From Camarhynchus parvulus (Eukaryota; Chordata; Aves; Passeriformes; Thraupidae): a stretch of DNA of 64,000 nt. Shown here piece by piece: positions 24,240 through 35,205 of this stretch; within the stretch, counting starts at the first letter, position 1, and every line of letters starts with the position of its first letter. The DNA is taken from the NCBI RefSeq assembly GCF_901933205.1, contig NC_044573.1:84154546-84218545 (forward strand). The letters run 5' to 3'. The notes beneath the pieces are model-generated. The model did no database searches, was not told the origin of the DNA, and worked only from the letters and a program-made list of their open reading frames with translations. The translations under genes were made by a program, and so were the position numbers.

Positions 24240-24678
24240 AGACTGTGTCCCTTCTGGGGGGATCCCACAGCAGAGTAGGAAAACAGAATGAGGAAGAAAG
24301 TGAAGCAGAGGTGAAGTGTTACTTACTGATCTTAACTCCCATAACCTATCCCCATAAGCCATTTGTCAAGGAGGGAGGGAGGAGACAGAAAAACTAAGTG
24401 AAGGAGTGAAAAGTGAAGAGTAAGTTTGGGCAAAAATGAGAAGAAGGAGAAAGGTACTTTTAGTTTTGGTTTTGTTTCTTACTATCCAGCTCTGTTTTTA
24501 TTGAAATACATGAAATTAATTTTCCCCAAGTTGAGTTTGTTTTGCTCAAGCCACTAATTGAAGAGTGTTTGGACTCATGGAATTTTCCTGCTTATTTTTC
24601 CTGTCCATCTTGCCGAGGTGAGAGTGAGAGAGTGGCTGGGTGCGTCTGTTATCCAGTCAAGGTTAACCTGCCTTGGTC
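24240..24678 (+). mobile_element. Avian ERVK-like LTR (family C), 3' portion
   Basis: This is the 3' half of the same LTR family as 4360-5150, same strand. Shared blocks, in order: 'gactgtgtccc', 'ggaggagacagaaaaacta', 'aaggtacttttagttttggt', 'tttcttactatccagctctg', 'gaaattaattttccccaagt', 'gagtttgttttgctcaagcc', 'cctgtccatcttgccgaggt' and 'gttatccagtcaaggttaac'. The left half is missing, including the tandem-repeat region of the complete copy at 40770-41671. No retroviral internal sequence follows. Confidence 0.75.
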
Positions 24679-27328
24679 TCTCCAGCAGTGAATTCTCACA
24701 CGTGCTGACCTCTCTAGTACCCAGCCCATGCTTATGGCCTCCCCAATGTTTGGCTCCCAGAATCCTTCCTGTTCACTGGTGAGTCTGAATTTCTTGCAGT
24801 GATTGCCCACACTGACCTACACAACTACAACCTATGTATATTTCACTGAGTGAATGAGTAGACAGTAAAACTTCTCAATTTCAGAAGACTTATGCAAGAA
24901 CTTAAATTATCTAAAGGGAATTCATGCAGCAATCTCAATTACATGAGACATTTCTCAGCTGATACAAAAAACATTCTATACTTGTACATTTTATTTCTGT
25001 CAGCTGGTTTACTATGAGTCATTTTAAGCAGAATTATAATCCTCTTTTCTCTGTAAAAATGCTGATAAATTTGGAAAGGTGAAAAAATGTAAGCAGCAGA
25101 ACATTGGACAAGAAATGACTTGTTATAAAATGCAGACAAATGTTTGTTAAAATGGGAGCTCTTAGTAAAACCCACCACAACTTTACTTTTCACTAAAGAT
25201 TTCCACTGTTTTAGGACTTCTCTTAAAATAAGTTAAACATTTCTAGCATGGATTTATGACAAGCCAGATAATAGTGATTGCAAGATAAAACCTTTTATCC
25301 ATGAATCTTAAAGTATTGCACAATGTTACAAAGCCAATTTACCAGCTCTTAAGACTTCATTAGCTTTGCCTCTTAAAAAAGTATACAATTTATTTTAATT
25401 ATTTTCCATAACTTATATGCCAAATGTAATCACTGTAAAAGAAAATATTTAAGTTATTTATAAACACATTCAAGTATTCTGAACTATCCACAGGAATTCT
25501 TGAAGATAACCCTTAAAAAGCCCCCACAAAATCTTGATGTTATCCACAATACACTAACAAGAAAATACTTGAATCAGAATTGAAAACTGATATATATGAC
25601 ATGTGGTACAAAAACCTTACAAGACAATTTTATCCACCATTCTTGGAGTTATCTAAATATCAGCTTCTTTGAGAGCCTCATGATCTCAAAGATCATGAGA
25701 TCTTTGTGCTCATAAAACTTTAATCTAGATTTACTGGCTACCTTTGAAGTGCAATAAATTTTAAAATTTACTCAGTGAACAGAATTTGTTTTATAGTCTT
25801 ATGATTATATGTAGTCCTGAAGAAAATCCAAAGTATTAATCTCAAAGTTCAAACTACAGAGAAAGAAACGAGAAGAAACAGCTTCCCTTTTTTTTTTTTC
25901 TAATTAATGTAAGTAAACACAATGGAAGAAGACTGTGAAATTTGACATAAAGAATATGTAAAAAAAAGGTGGACATTGCTTAACCATGACTTCAAATCTC
26001 ACTTAAGCCTAGGCCTGTGAGCTTTTTCCAGATTCTCCAAACACTGATGATTTATTCTGCAAGGGAAGACATGTAAATTTATGAAAAAATAAGTGTTCCC
26101 TTGAGATAGTAATGGCTGTTCCTAGGAGTAAGCTAGTGAAAAAAATTAGTTTTGCCTGGGAGTTCGTTAGCAGGGGAAGGAGTTGAAGCATCATTTTTGG
26201 GGTATGGGCCCGATAGCTTGTTTACCTGACCCTACTAGAAAGTAATAGAAAGGAATATAGAGGGTTTTGATTCCTCTAGTGTAGGTTTGATTCCTGCTTT
26301 TCTAAGTACTAGGAAATGAGAGGGCTGGTGTAACTCCATGTTCCCTTTATCATAGTGACCCTTACTGTTCAAGCACATTTCCCTTATTTCAGTCTAAATT
26401 AAAAATGTGGAATAATTTTGATTCTCTTTCAGAACACTTCTTTCGGAAATAAACTTTATTATTATCAGTTACATTCAGGTTTACAGTGAAACAGATGATA
26501 TCAGAAGCATTGAAACTCCAGAATAAATCTGGAAATAAAGAAAACATGGCAGAGAAGATTTTAAATAAGGCCTTTAGGCAATTTGTGAGTGCCTTTAAAC
26601 ACCTGAGGTCCACCAATATTTAACTGTGTTTTCATCTTGGGTAGTACGGGCATATCCAGAACTACCAAAAAAGGGAGCATTTTCACTGTACAGAGGCTCT
26701 CAAAACTGTACATTTCAAATCTGTACATTAAGATTATAAAAGGCCCTTCCCAAAGCTTGTGCTCTCAGATGTTTAAGATATCTTTATAATGCCCTTTTCC
26801 CTGCATATCTTATAATATTTTTTAAATTATGACAATACAATTATATGAATGAAAGTCAAGATAAAAACTTCCACTTTTAACATTAGATTCAGTCTCCATA
26901 ATATTGTTCCCACTGCTGGTGCGTCTTTCTGTCTTTATATATCTTTTAAAAGCAATTACTGTAATTCTGTGTTGCATGGCATTTTGAGTAGCCTTTTATA
27001 CCTGTGCAAAGTGAATGCAAACTGAATGTAATTTTATTAGGTTCTGATTAATGCATTGCTTGCTCAGCAGTAAATCCCTAGAGAGGGGACAGGACTGTGA
27101 ATTGTCATGACAGTCGTCTTTATGAGAAGGGTAGAAGTGGTGAGTGAGTTTGTAATGGGATTATCATAATGTCTGTGTTTTATACATGTTTCTCAGAGTC
27201 TCAGTTTCAAATGGTTTTAGCTATCTTATTTCTATTAAAGTCAGCTGGAGTCATGTGGCTTTAATCCCACATGCCACTAGGCAATGCAGGTGAAATGATT
27301 ATGGATAGTATAATTGCATAAGAATTTA
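24679..27328. other. AT-rich unrecognised sequence
   Basis: No transposon or gene recognised in 2.6 kb. It holds a pair of overlapping, mutually exclusive hairpins at 25677-25706. Confidence 0.5.
25677..25706. repeat. Overlapping inverted repeats
   Basis: CTCATGATC (25677-25685) pairs with GATCATGAG (25691-25699) across a 5-base loop. CAAAGATC (25687-25694) pairs with GATCTTTG (25699-25706) across a 4-base loop. The two stems share bases and cannot form together. Confidence 0.85.
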
Positions 27329-27405
27329 CAGAATCACAGAATATTCTGAGTTGGAATAGACCCACAAGGGTCATCAAGTCCAACTCTTTAAGTGAATGGC
27401 ACTTA
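27329..27405 (-). mobile_element. TguSINE1-type SINE, 5'-truncated, minus strand
   Basis: The plus strand reads 'cagaatcacagaatattctg', 'agttggaatagacccacaag', 'ggtcatcaagtccaactctt' and 'taagtgaatggc'. In reverse this is the tail shared by TguSINE1 and its partner LINE CR1-X. The 'taagtgaatggc' piece is the junction to the tRNA-Ile-derived head, which favours the SINE over plain CR1-X. The head itself is missing. The copy at 43878-44010 retains head and tail in the other orientation. Confidence 0.75.
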
Positions 27406-30400
27406 CATTGCTTCCAGTAGATTTCTCATCAGTGTTCTATGTGCAGACTTTGTGTTTAAAATCTGATTTCTCCCTGGTATGAAACAAATTAACAAATTTG
27501 GGAAGTACTTTTATAGTGAGTGTGGACAGTTTTTTGATTCTGGAATGCTACTGGCTACAGAATTCTAATAAAGCTACAGGAAGCAGATACACTAGAATGT
27601 CTGGTGTAATAATTGAGTGACAATAGCAGGATTCTGCTATTTTATGAGGTTATGATCCTGTTCCCAAACTATGAGGCCAAAGAATGAACACTTTATTCCA
27701 ATATCAGAACTACATTATTGCCTCATGAAACAGTGCAAGAGCACAGTACTGGTAAGATATGATTAGTATTAGTATTACTGTAGCTTTTTGTACTTTTAAA
27801 CTGTTAAGGCAGTTTAGTGAAAATCTGATGAGAGCTAAATGTAACTTATGGGTGCATAGGGTGAGATGGTAATGAGTTTGGTATTGGATAACCTAAAACA
27901 ATACAAAACTGTATGAAATAGTTCTTTCAAATACTAGTTTGAAAATATGTGCACATAACCTTGAAAGGAAAGTGAAAAACAAGGGTAATAATGCTCTTTT
28001 CCTGTTTGCATACAGCTGTGGGACTATTGACTTACACTACGCCTTTAGTCACTCAGTGAAGTAAAATGCATAAAGCAGAAAATGCTGCCTTAGGGTTGAT
28101 CTGCAAGCATATACATTTTGCACTACTCATGTGAATAGTCATAATGAAGTCAATGCAGCTACTCAGATATGCAAATTTACCCATACACATTAGAAGATTC
28201 AGGGTCAGGATTGTAATTCCCTGTTGATCTTACTGTGAGCATTTTGATATTAGAAAATATGAATAAACCCTTCTCATTACCAAAGTAAAGCAAAATGAAC
28301 CTATGTGGAAGGCAATCGCTGGCTGTAGATTATCCATGGGAGAGTTACACCATGCTAACGGCCAGTGCACAAAACAGGTTACACAAAGAGAATTATGTCA
28401 TATGCCTTGCTTGTCACCTGCAGGCAGGCTACATTCTTAGTCCAAGACTTTGCTATTTCATTATTTTTAAAATAACAAACCTCTTGGCCTTCCTCTCTGC
28501 GCTGGAAAGCTACTTTGCTATACCAAAAAGTGTGCTTGTACCTTTACCAATACCCTTTTCATCAGATTTCTTCTGCTATCCAGCAATTCAACACCTCAGA
28601 AATTACTAGTTTCTTCTCTAGCTGCTTTTTAAAAAGTGGTGAAGACCTAAATGGCTGAAGAGGAATGACAAAAAATCTATTTCCAGCTATAGTAAAATGT
28701 AAGGTTTTTTTAACTTTAATATATATTTTGTGCATTATGGCTTCTGTCCGGTTCATGAAATATTTCATTATGAAAAGAACTCTGTATAAAAAATTATGAA
28801 AGGATGAGCTACATTTGAGTACATTTTCAATATTCAGGACTTGAAGAGAAAAATCATAGATGATCCAACCAACTAGCATTTCCTTCTTGCTTTATCTGGT
28901 ACAAAAATGTCTCTGAGAACAAATCTGTATCTTTCTTTTTTTCTTTTGTATGACTTGCACTGCTCTCCTTAAATTCTGTTAAGCATTCTTCAGTCTTTTT
29001 TCCATGACCAGCTTACTCAAACTGTACATAAGATATAAATTGCTTAAAGTGGAGTTAAGCTACTGCTGTGGAAACTCAGTGTTTCTTCAGCAAAAACAAA
29101 ATACTGCAGTTTCTCATGTGTGTTACTGCTGACACAACAGACACTGTCTCTTTTCACCTTCAGCTAGATACTGCAAGATGACAGTGTCATATTTCAGTAT
29201 TTGTGAAGGCAATAGAATATTTTGCCTTTTACATCAGTGTCTAACTATTAAATAATTAATCCTACACGATCCCTGTGAGGTTGATAAGTATTATCCTTCT
29301 TTATAGATGAGACAGTAAACACCAAAAACTAAATTCTATTGACGTCAGCAGAGGTTTATTAAGGATTTTGTAGATCACAAAGTTAAAGAGTCTCTAGCTC
29401 CTAATTCTGTGGACAATCTAATGGCCTAAACTAACTAATAATAAACACATTTTAGTGTTTCTCTTACAGAACCATGGTTGATCCCCAAACATGTCAGATT
29501 CAAAAGGATACAATTCATCTGCTGCATTTGATCTCCTCCAGGAGGCTATAAAGACATGAACTGCATGTTTTCCTCTCTTTCAGTTATATCTTCCAGTTCT
29601 TTCCTTTTTCCATTGAAAGAAAGAGCAATACAGCCTAAAGCCAATTTATTACTTAGAAAAGTGAGAAGTTATTTTAATCTCTGTCTGATTAATCCTTTTT
29701 AGGATTTATCATTCAATTACCTTTGTACTATGCAGCATTTGCCTATGGTAAGATGTAATACATGCAGTTTGGCACACAGTGAATGTAGGAAAACAATAGA
29801 ATTCTTAGTATTTTAGCATGTTACTCAAAAAGCAGCACTGCAAGCTGAATGCCAGCTGCTGAACATCAAGCTGGTGGGACAATGATATCTGGGAACAGGG
29901 TGATGTAGATCTGTAGAAATCTGATTCAACATGTAACAATTTTAAAGTCTTGTCTTACTAATAGTACACTGATCAAAAAAAAAGTAAAATATCCTACTCT
30001 TTATCATGCACTTCTAGAATATTTTTATTACCTTGCTACCTCTAACAAACACTTCTTTCTAGAAAATCTGACCTTGCCAGTAAATTTAAAAAAAAATACT
30101 ATATACTAAGGCCAGCTGGCACAGAGGGCTTTCATGGAAATTCTTAGCTTCCTAAGTAAATAGGAAACATACAGAAATTTTTTATCAGGAGTTATCTGTG
30201 GCCTAGAGTTTTTGGGAGGATTTCTAATTGGCAAAAGAAAATTCTGAATAATTTTAGAGAAATCAGTTGAAATCCAGCATCCTGCATGGCTTCTGGCTTT
30301 AACCTGCAAGCATAAATATAGCAAAGAAACCAGTGACAGATGTCACTATTGTGTCAGATAAGATTCTGTCCATATTTTGTCTGCCTACCCAATCTTGTCT

Positions 30401-31611
30401 GCATGAGTAAATGCAAGATAGGATTGGAAGATCTCTGGCTGAAACGTGTTTCAGCAAGTAATGAGTGGATCTGCGTCTCCAAATGCGTGTTATGCATCCA
30501 GTTAGCAAAACTGTCTTATTAACATGAAAACAAAAAACAACTAACTAACCAAAATACTCAGGGGATAACTCAGATTTTGGGTGCCATTTTCTTACAGTTA
30601 TTGATCATTATTGCTGATACCTTAAGTTTACATCCCACCTCATGCTAGATGTCTGCAGCTAAATATTCATACCAATCATCTAGATTCCCTGTAAAAAACT
30701 GAAGAAGGGAGGGGGAAAAAATTTTTAGACTATGAGTCATTTTGTCCTCAAGTGACTGCTAAAATCAAGTAAAATCAGACTGCCTTGAAGAGTCTATATG
30801 TCCTTAATGTCCATGGAGAAGATCTTTATACAGGATAAATAGATAGCTGCAGATATGTAAACGTAAGTGAATTTAATTTCCCTCAAGGAGTCTGGCTAGC
30901 AAGATGTGATTGGCAGAGTACTTTGAACAGTAGAGGGCTTAGCTCTGACAGGGAAAGGAGGTAAGTGCTTCCCTGACTTTATTTTTTGGAAAATGTGCTT
31001 GGCTCATACTTTCAAGACTTGTAAATGGACCCATGTTAAAGAAAGCACTGAAGCAAGGTATTTGGAAAATTTATTTCTCCATCTTATAAATATACTAAAT
31101 TTTGGCATGTCTTTCAGCAGAGTGCTTTGATCAAGCTTTTCTGTTTTACACTGTTGTAACAGCTGATCTAACAAATGCTACTACCTTTCCTTGGTTTGTC
31201 TTATTTACATAAACACTTGTACTATGAAATCTGCTTTAGCCTCATTTTCCCACAACCATATTTTATATGTCTTCAGAATTATTTCTGAAAATTTTGTAAC
31301 CTAATGACTTTGATTTATTATCCATAGAGGTGTGTACATTCTGCCAATAATAAGGGAAAAGTCAGTCCAGTGAAACATATGAAATGTTCTAGTACACACG
31401 GGACCATGTTGAGATTCACAAACAATAAATTTAGTTTCTGACTTAAGGCAAATAATCTCATACACCCTATAGGGAAAGGCAGAGGAAAAATAAATTTAGT
31501 ACTTTGAGGTATTCAGTCTAAAAATCTTTAAAACTACATTCATGATTATGAATTGAATGAGAATTTATCAAATAATATACCTCACCCAAATATGTATTGG
31601 AAGCATAGTAG
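27406..31611. other. AT-rich unrecognised sequence
   Basis: About 4.2 kb with no recognised repeat. Two overlapping open frames of about 105 codons on opposite strands (28295-28609 plus, 28562-28879 minus) have no recognisable domain, and I do not call them. Confidence 0.5.
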
Positions 31612-31668
31612 TAAATTATCCTTAAAGGTCTCTTCCAATCTAAACTACTGTATGATTCTATGATTCTG
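31612..31668 (+). mobile_element. CR1 LINE, short 3' tail
   Basis: Only the last ~55 bases remain: 'ccttaaaggtctcttccaat', 'ctaaactactgtatgattct' and 'atgattctg', the CR1 terminal region with two ATTCTATG-type repeats. This is an extreme 5' truncation. It lies 23 bases upstream of a family A LTR. Confidence 0.85.
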
Positions 31669-31691
31669 TAATAGGTGGAATTCACATCACC

Positions 31692-32099
31692 TGTTACAGC
31701 ACTATGCAGACATCTTTTTATGAAAATCTTTTCTTAAGATTTTTTCTTCGTGAGAAGCTGAGAGTCTCCAGGAACAAAATGTAAACAATGGTTATCTGCT
31801 GCTGTGGAACGCAACAGGTGGATCTGTGGATCTGGTCTCGTGTGGATGTTTAGATTTAGTGACCAGTCACGGCAGAGCTGGCTCTCTCTCTTTGTCTGAG
31901 CCAGCTGCCTTTGTTTTCATTCCTTTCTATTCTATTTTTAGCTTAGCTAGCTTTCTGAGATGAAACTTTTCCTTCTATTCTTTTTAGTATAGTTAGAATG
32001 TAATATATATATCATGAAATAAAAAATCAAGCCTTCTGAAATATAGAGTCAAATCCTCGTCTCTTCCCTCATCCAAAGACCCCTGTGACCACTGTCACA
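31692..32099 (+). mobile_element. Songbird ERV solo LTR (family A), plus strand
   Basis: A 408-base plus-strand copy of the LTR at 18855-19253. It starts 'tgttacagcactatgcagac' and ends '...gaccactgtcaca'. Shared blocks include 'tttttatgaaaatc', 'tggttatctgctgctgtgga', 'gcaacaggtggatctgtgga', 'ttctttttagtatagttaga', AATAAA at 32018-32023, 'atcaagccttctgaa' and 'cctcgtctcttccctcat'. The order U3, poly-A signal, then a short R/U5 is as expected for an LTR. No internal region is attached. Confidence 0.85.
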
Positions 32100-32711
32100 T
32101 GCACTGCGCCCACAAGGCTGGAAAATGGAATTTACTGGGGCACACCCCAGTCCCTTCTCTGCCATGAAACCTAATCTGCTCTGGAGAATATTATTATTAA
32201 TAATAATATTAATAATTTTAAAAGAAGACACATCAGTTGATCTACTGTGAGACTGAGATCAGGAGCAAGGGCTTCAGGGTGGATTGCGACCAGACAGAAG
32301 ATTACGTCTCTTCCATTTACTGGTACACATTTGATAAAACTATCTGCTGGAAACTGAATATTTATTACTGCTCAGACTCATGATTCAGTTACTTATACTT
32401 GAGGCATTACCACATGTGAAAACAATCTTAGTGAGAGCATATATGAACACAGCTCATGGCCAATGTAGGACAAACCAGCTTGGTTTTCTATGGGCTTTTT
32501 GCAGTAAGGAAGAGACACAGTTAAGCAACAGCATCTCTATGGATGCAGAATAAATTTTTAAACTGCTATAACTCCATTGCACATCTAAGGCCTCAGAAAC
32601 TGAGTTATGAGTGGGATAGTCTTTATTGTGTGCTGAACTGTGAGAAAGGATCTCAAGTATAAGATTCCAAAATAGAGTACACAGCAGAATTTGATTAAAA
32701 ATACTGCTCTT
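32100..32711. other. Spacer between two LTRs, with hairpin and palindrome
   Basis: No recognised transposon. A 7-bp perfect hairpin (ACTGGGG, loop CACA, CCCCAGT; 32134-32151) and a perfect 24-base AT palindrome (32187-32210) lie close together. A 123-codon minus-strand frame (32454-32822) runs into the adjacent LTR and has no known domain. Confidence 0.5.
32187..32210. repeat. Perfect 24-bp AT palindrome
   Basis: The 12-base half AATATTATTATT is followed immediately by its exact reverse complement. AT-only palindromes of this size can extrude as cruciforms and are often unstable in length. Confidence 0.95.
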
Positions 32712-33345
32712 TGGTCCTGGTTTAGGGCAAATTTGGGAGGAAACCTCTAAAAGGGTCCCTCTAGAATGCAAATTCAAGTGACCCCTCTCCGCACTGGTTT
32801 GGGAAATAAAAATCTCTTTCAAGAAATGTGGAAAAAACTGTTTATTTAATGAGCAAAATACTCAGAAACATGAAAAAAAATGAATAATATTAAACAAGGA
32901 ACCTCTCATTGTTCTGAAGAGATGGCAAATTCAGAAAATCCTTTCTGTGGGGTGTGGCTCAGTCTCTTATCAGTCCCTCCTGCACTGGAAAATGCTGCGT
33001 CCTGGGCCCCAATGGACCACAGGTGTTTTTCTGGATTTTCAGTCCAGAGCAGGAGTGATCAGTTCCAAGAAAAGAAAAGCCACAGTCTGGGGAACTTCTC
33101 TGCCTCAGCTAGCTAAAAACTGACTAAAAGAAAAGGAGAGCTCTCTCCTGCTGTCTGTGCTAAAGACAACACACAGCAAGAGAAAGGGAATTCCAGGGGA
33201 GTGAAAAATGAAGCTTCTGCACGCGCAAACTGCACGTCACCACTTCCCCCTCTCTTCACCCTCGGCTCTAGTTTTGGAGGTGCAAAACTTATTTCTGTTT
33301 CAGTCCTGATGCAACCCTCAGTATGTGAAAACACCACAACAAAGG
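32712..33345 (-). mobile_element. Songbird ERV LTR (family B), minus strand
   Basis: The plus strand starts 'tggtcctggtttagggcaaa', then 'tttgggaggaaacctctaaa', 'gggtccctctagaatgcaaa' and 'cactggtttgggaaataaa'. Reversed, this is the 3' end of an LTR I recall from songbirds ('...gccctaaaccaggaca'). A minus-strand AATAAA sits at plus 32841-32846, leaving about 130 bases of R/U5. Further into U3 are 'cactggaaaatgctgcgtcc', 'ctagctaaaaactgactaaa' and 'cactctcggctctag'-like text. The 5' boundary is not sharp: I place it near the 'caccacaaca' at 33332-33341. Small open frames here on both strands are incidental. Confidence 0.65.
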
Positions 33346-33519
33346 TGAAAAAACCCATAAAGGTGAAGCACTGGTATATAGAAATAAATGTTGATTTGCA
33401 GAAATGTGTAGTCAGATCAGCTGCTGGCTGACAAGGATTTAGCTTCAGCTTTTTCTCCCCTGCTCCTCAATTTAGGGAATTCTTCATGAGAATTATTAGA
33501 TTTTGCTTAATTTACCATT

Positions 33520-33925
33520 ACAAGGGGTGTTTTGGAGCAGCTGAAGGAGATGGGGTTATTTATTCTGGAGAAAAGGAGGCTCAAAGTTGACCATATCACT
33601 TTCTACAACTGCCTGAAAAGAGGGGGTAGTGAGGTGAAAGTCGATCTGTTCTCTCAGGTAACAAGTGACAGAACAAGAAGAAATGGCCTCAAGTTGGGCC
33701 AGGGGAGGTTTAGATTGATTATTAGGAAAACTTTCTTCTCTGGAAGGGTGGTCAGGTATTGGAACAATCTGCCCAGGGAAGTTGTGGAATCCCTGGACGT
33801 ATTAAAAAAAGGAGTGGATGTGGAATGTGGGGACACAGTCTAATGATGAACATGGCAATGCTGAGTCAACTGACAGACTCGATCTTCAAGGTCTTTTATA
33901 ATCCTAATGATTCTATGATGATGGT
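33520..33925 (+). mobile_element. CR1 LINE, 3' portion with a partly open ORF2 end
   Basis: Plus-strand landmarks: 'ttctggagaaaaggaggctc', 'ctacaactgcctgaaaagag', 'ctctcaggtaacaagtgaca', 'aatggcctcaagttgggcca', 'ggggaggtttagattgatta', 'ggaacaatctgcccagggaa' and the tail 'ctcgatcttcaaggtctttt' ... 'atgattctatgatg'. A 103-codon frame (33532-33843) is uninterrupted and corresponds to the C-terminal end of CR1 ORF2 (visible motifs [28 protein letters not shown]). This is one of the better preserved CR1 copies in the window, but it lacks the endonuclease and most of the RT, so it is inactive. Confidence 0.93.
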
Positions 33926-33995
33926 GATGATGATGAATATAACAATAACAAAAACAACCACAATAATGATAGGAATAGTAACAGCAACAATAAAA
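33908..33995. repeat. Degenerate triplet repeat at a CR1 3' end
   Basis: The CR1 terminal ATTCTATG runs directly into ATG/GATGAT triplets and then AAC/AAT-type triplets. It probably grew from the terminal repeat of the CR1 copy. Confidence 0.75.
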
Positions 33996-35205
33996 CTCAT
34001 TCAGAGCCTTTTTGAATGTGGAAACCAATTTACTAAACTCATTGTTTCAGGATAAGGGCCTTAGTAGGAGTAACAAGACAGAGGTATATCTGGAGAATGT
34101 AGTATTTTGTTACTGAAAAAGTTCGATGTTCTAGAAAAAAAATCTTGACTTTGACTTCTCTGCAAAAGTAGAGATTAGAGCATTTTGCATTTTAAAATTA
34201 TTTCTAATTTTTAAAAAATTCATAATTTGCCTATTTACATATATTTAATTATTTATGACATATCTGTATTAAATGCAGGTTCCAATCTGTGGAATACATT
34301 CCTTTCAACTCAGAAGACTATTGTAGATGAGAATAAAATTATAAATAAAACATATTTTCACAAGACTGTAATTTTAATTTGTCATTGTAGTTCTATTAAT
34401 GTAAAAATCCCTGGGTTTAGTTTTGACTGTAATTAGATCTAAACTGATGTTTTGCACAATGATCAGTTATGTCTATAAAGGTGCACTTTAATGAAGCATA
34501 ATCTTTTATTCCTTACTAATTACAATTAGTTTTCAAAGTTCCACTATGATTAGCATTTGATTATCACAGTGCTTTGTGAATAACAATATAATGACTTAAT
34601 TTGCAACAGAAAACAATAGAAAAAACCAATTTTTTTAAAACATGGAAATATGTAGAATAAGAAAAAATTTTAAAAAAACCCGCTTACCTTTATATATCCT
34701 TTTAATATCACCCAGTAAAACTTGACTGTGCTTTCATTTGCATCAAAATTCCATTCTAGAAAAATATCTAATTGTATTTGGACCTAAACATTGCCACAAA
34801 CTTTATTTGAAACTATTCTGTTTGTGTCAATATTATGGATAATATTGTTTCAAATCCATCAACAAAAATCGTCAACACACTTTTCAGTTATATAGAGATT
34901 TTGCTGAAAGGACTGGTGGGTGAAACTCTTACTACCATACCTGCTAAAGCTGCCTAGCTGTAAACTCTGAAGGAATTTACAAGGCTCACAGACATCAAGT
35001 AAGCTACATAGACCATTATCAAAAGCCAGGTATTTCACATCTTAGGGATTTTTGGTATTGAGTCCAAACAATCCTTTGCTTCTTATTTTATAATAAAAAA
35101 ATAGATTTTTTTCACCTATTTAAAGACTTTTTTTGTGATGTCGTAAGAACTAAACTCTTGTTTTTCAAAGAGCGTAGATTCAAGCAGCCATTTTCTGGGC
35201 CAGGT
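33996..35205. other. AT-rich spacer
   Basis: No gene or transposon recognised. Confidence 0.5.

Noticed and set aside
33201..33431. Open frame around an SspI-poor, CpG-containing segment ('cacgcgcaaactgcacgtca')
   Set aside because: The relative CpG richness belongs to the U3 region of the family B LTR. It is not a CpG-island promoter of a host gene.
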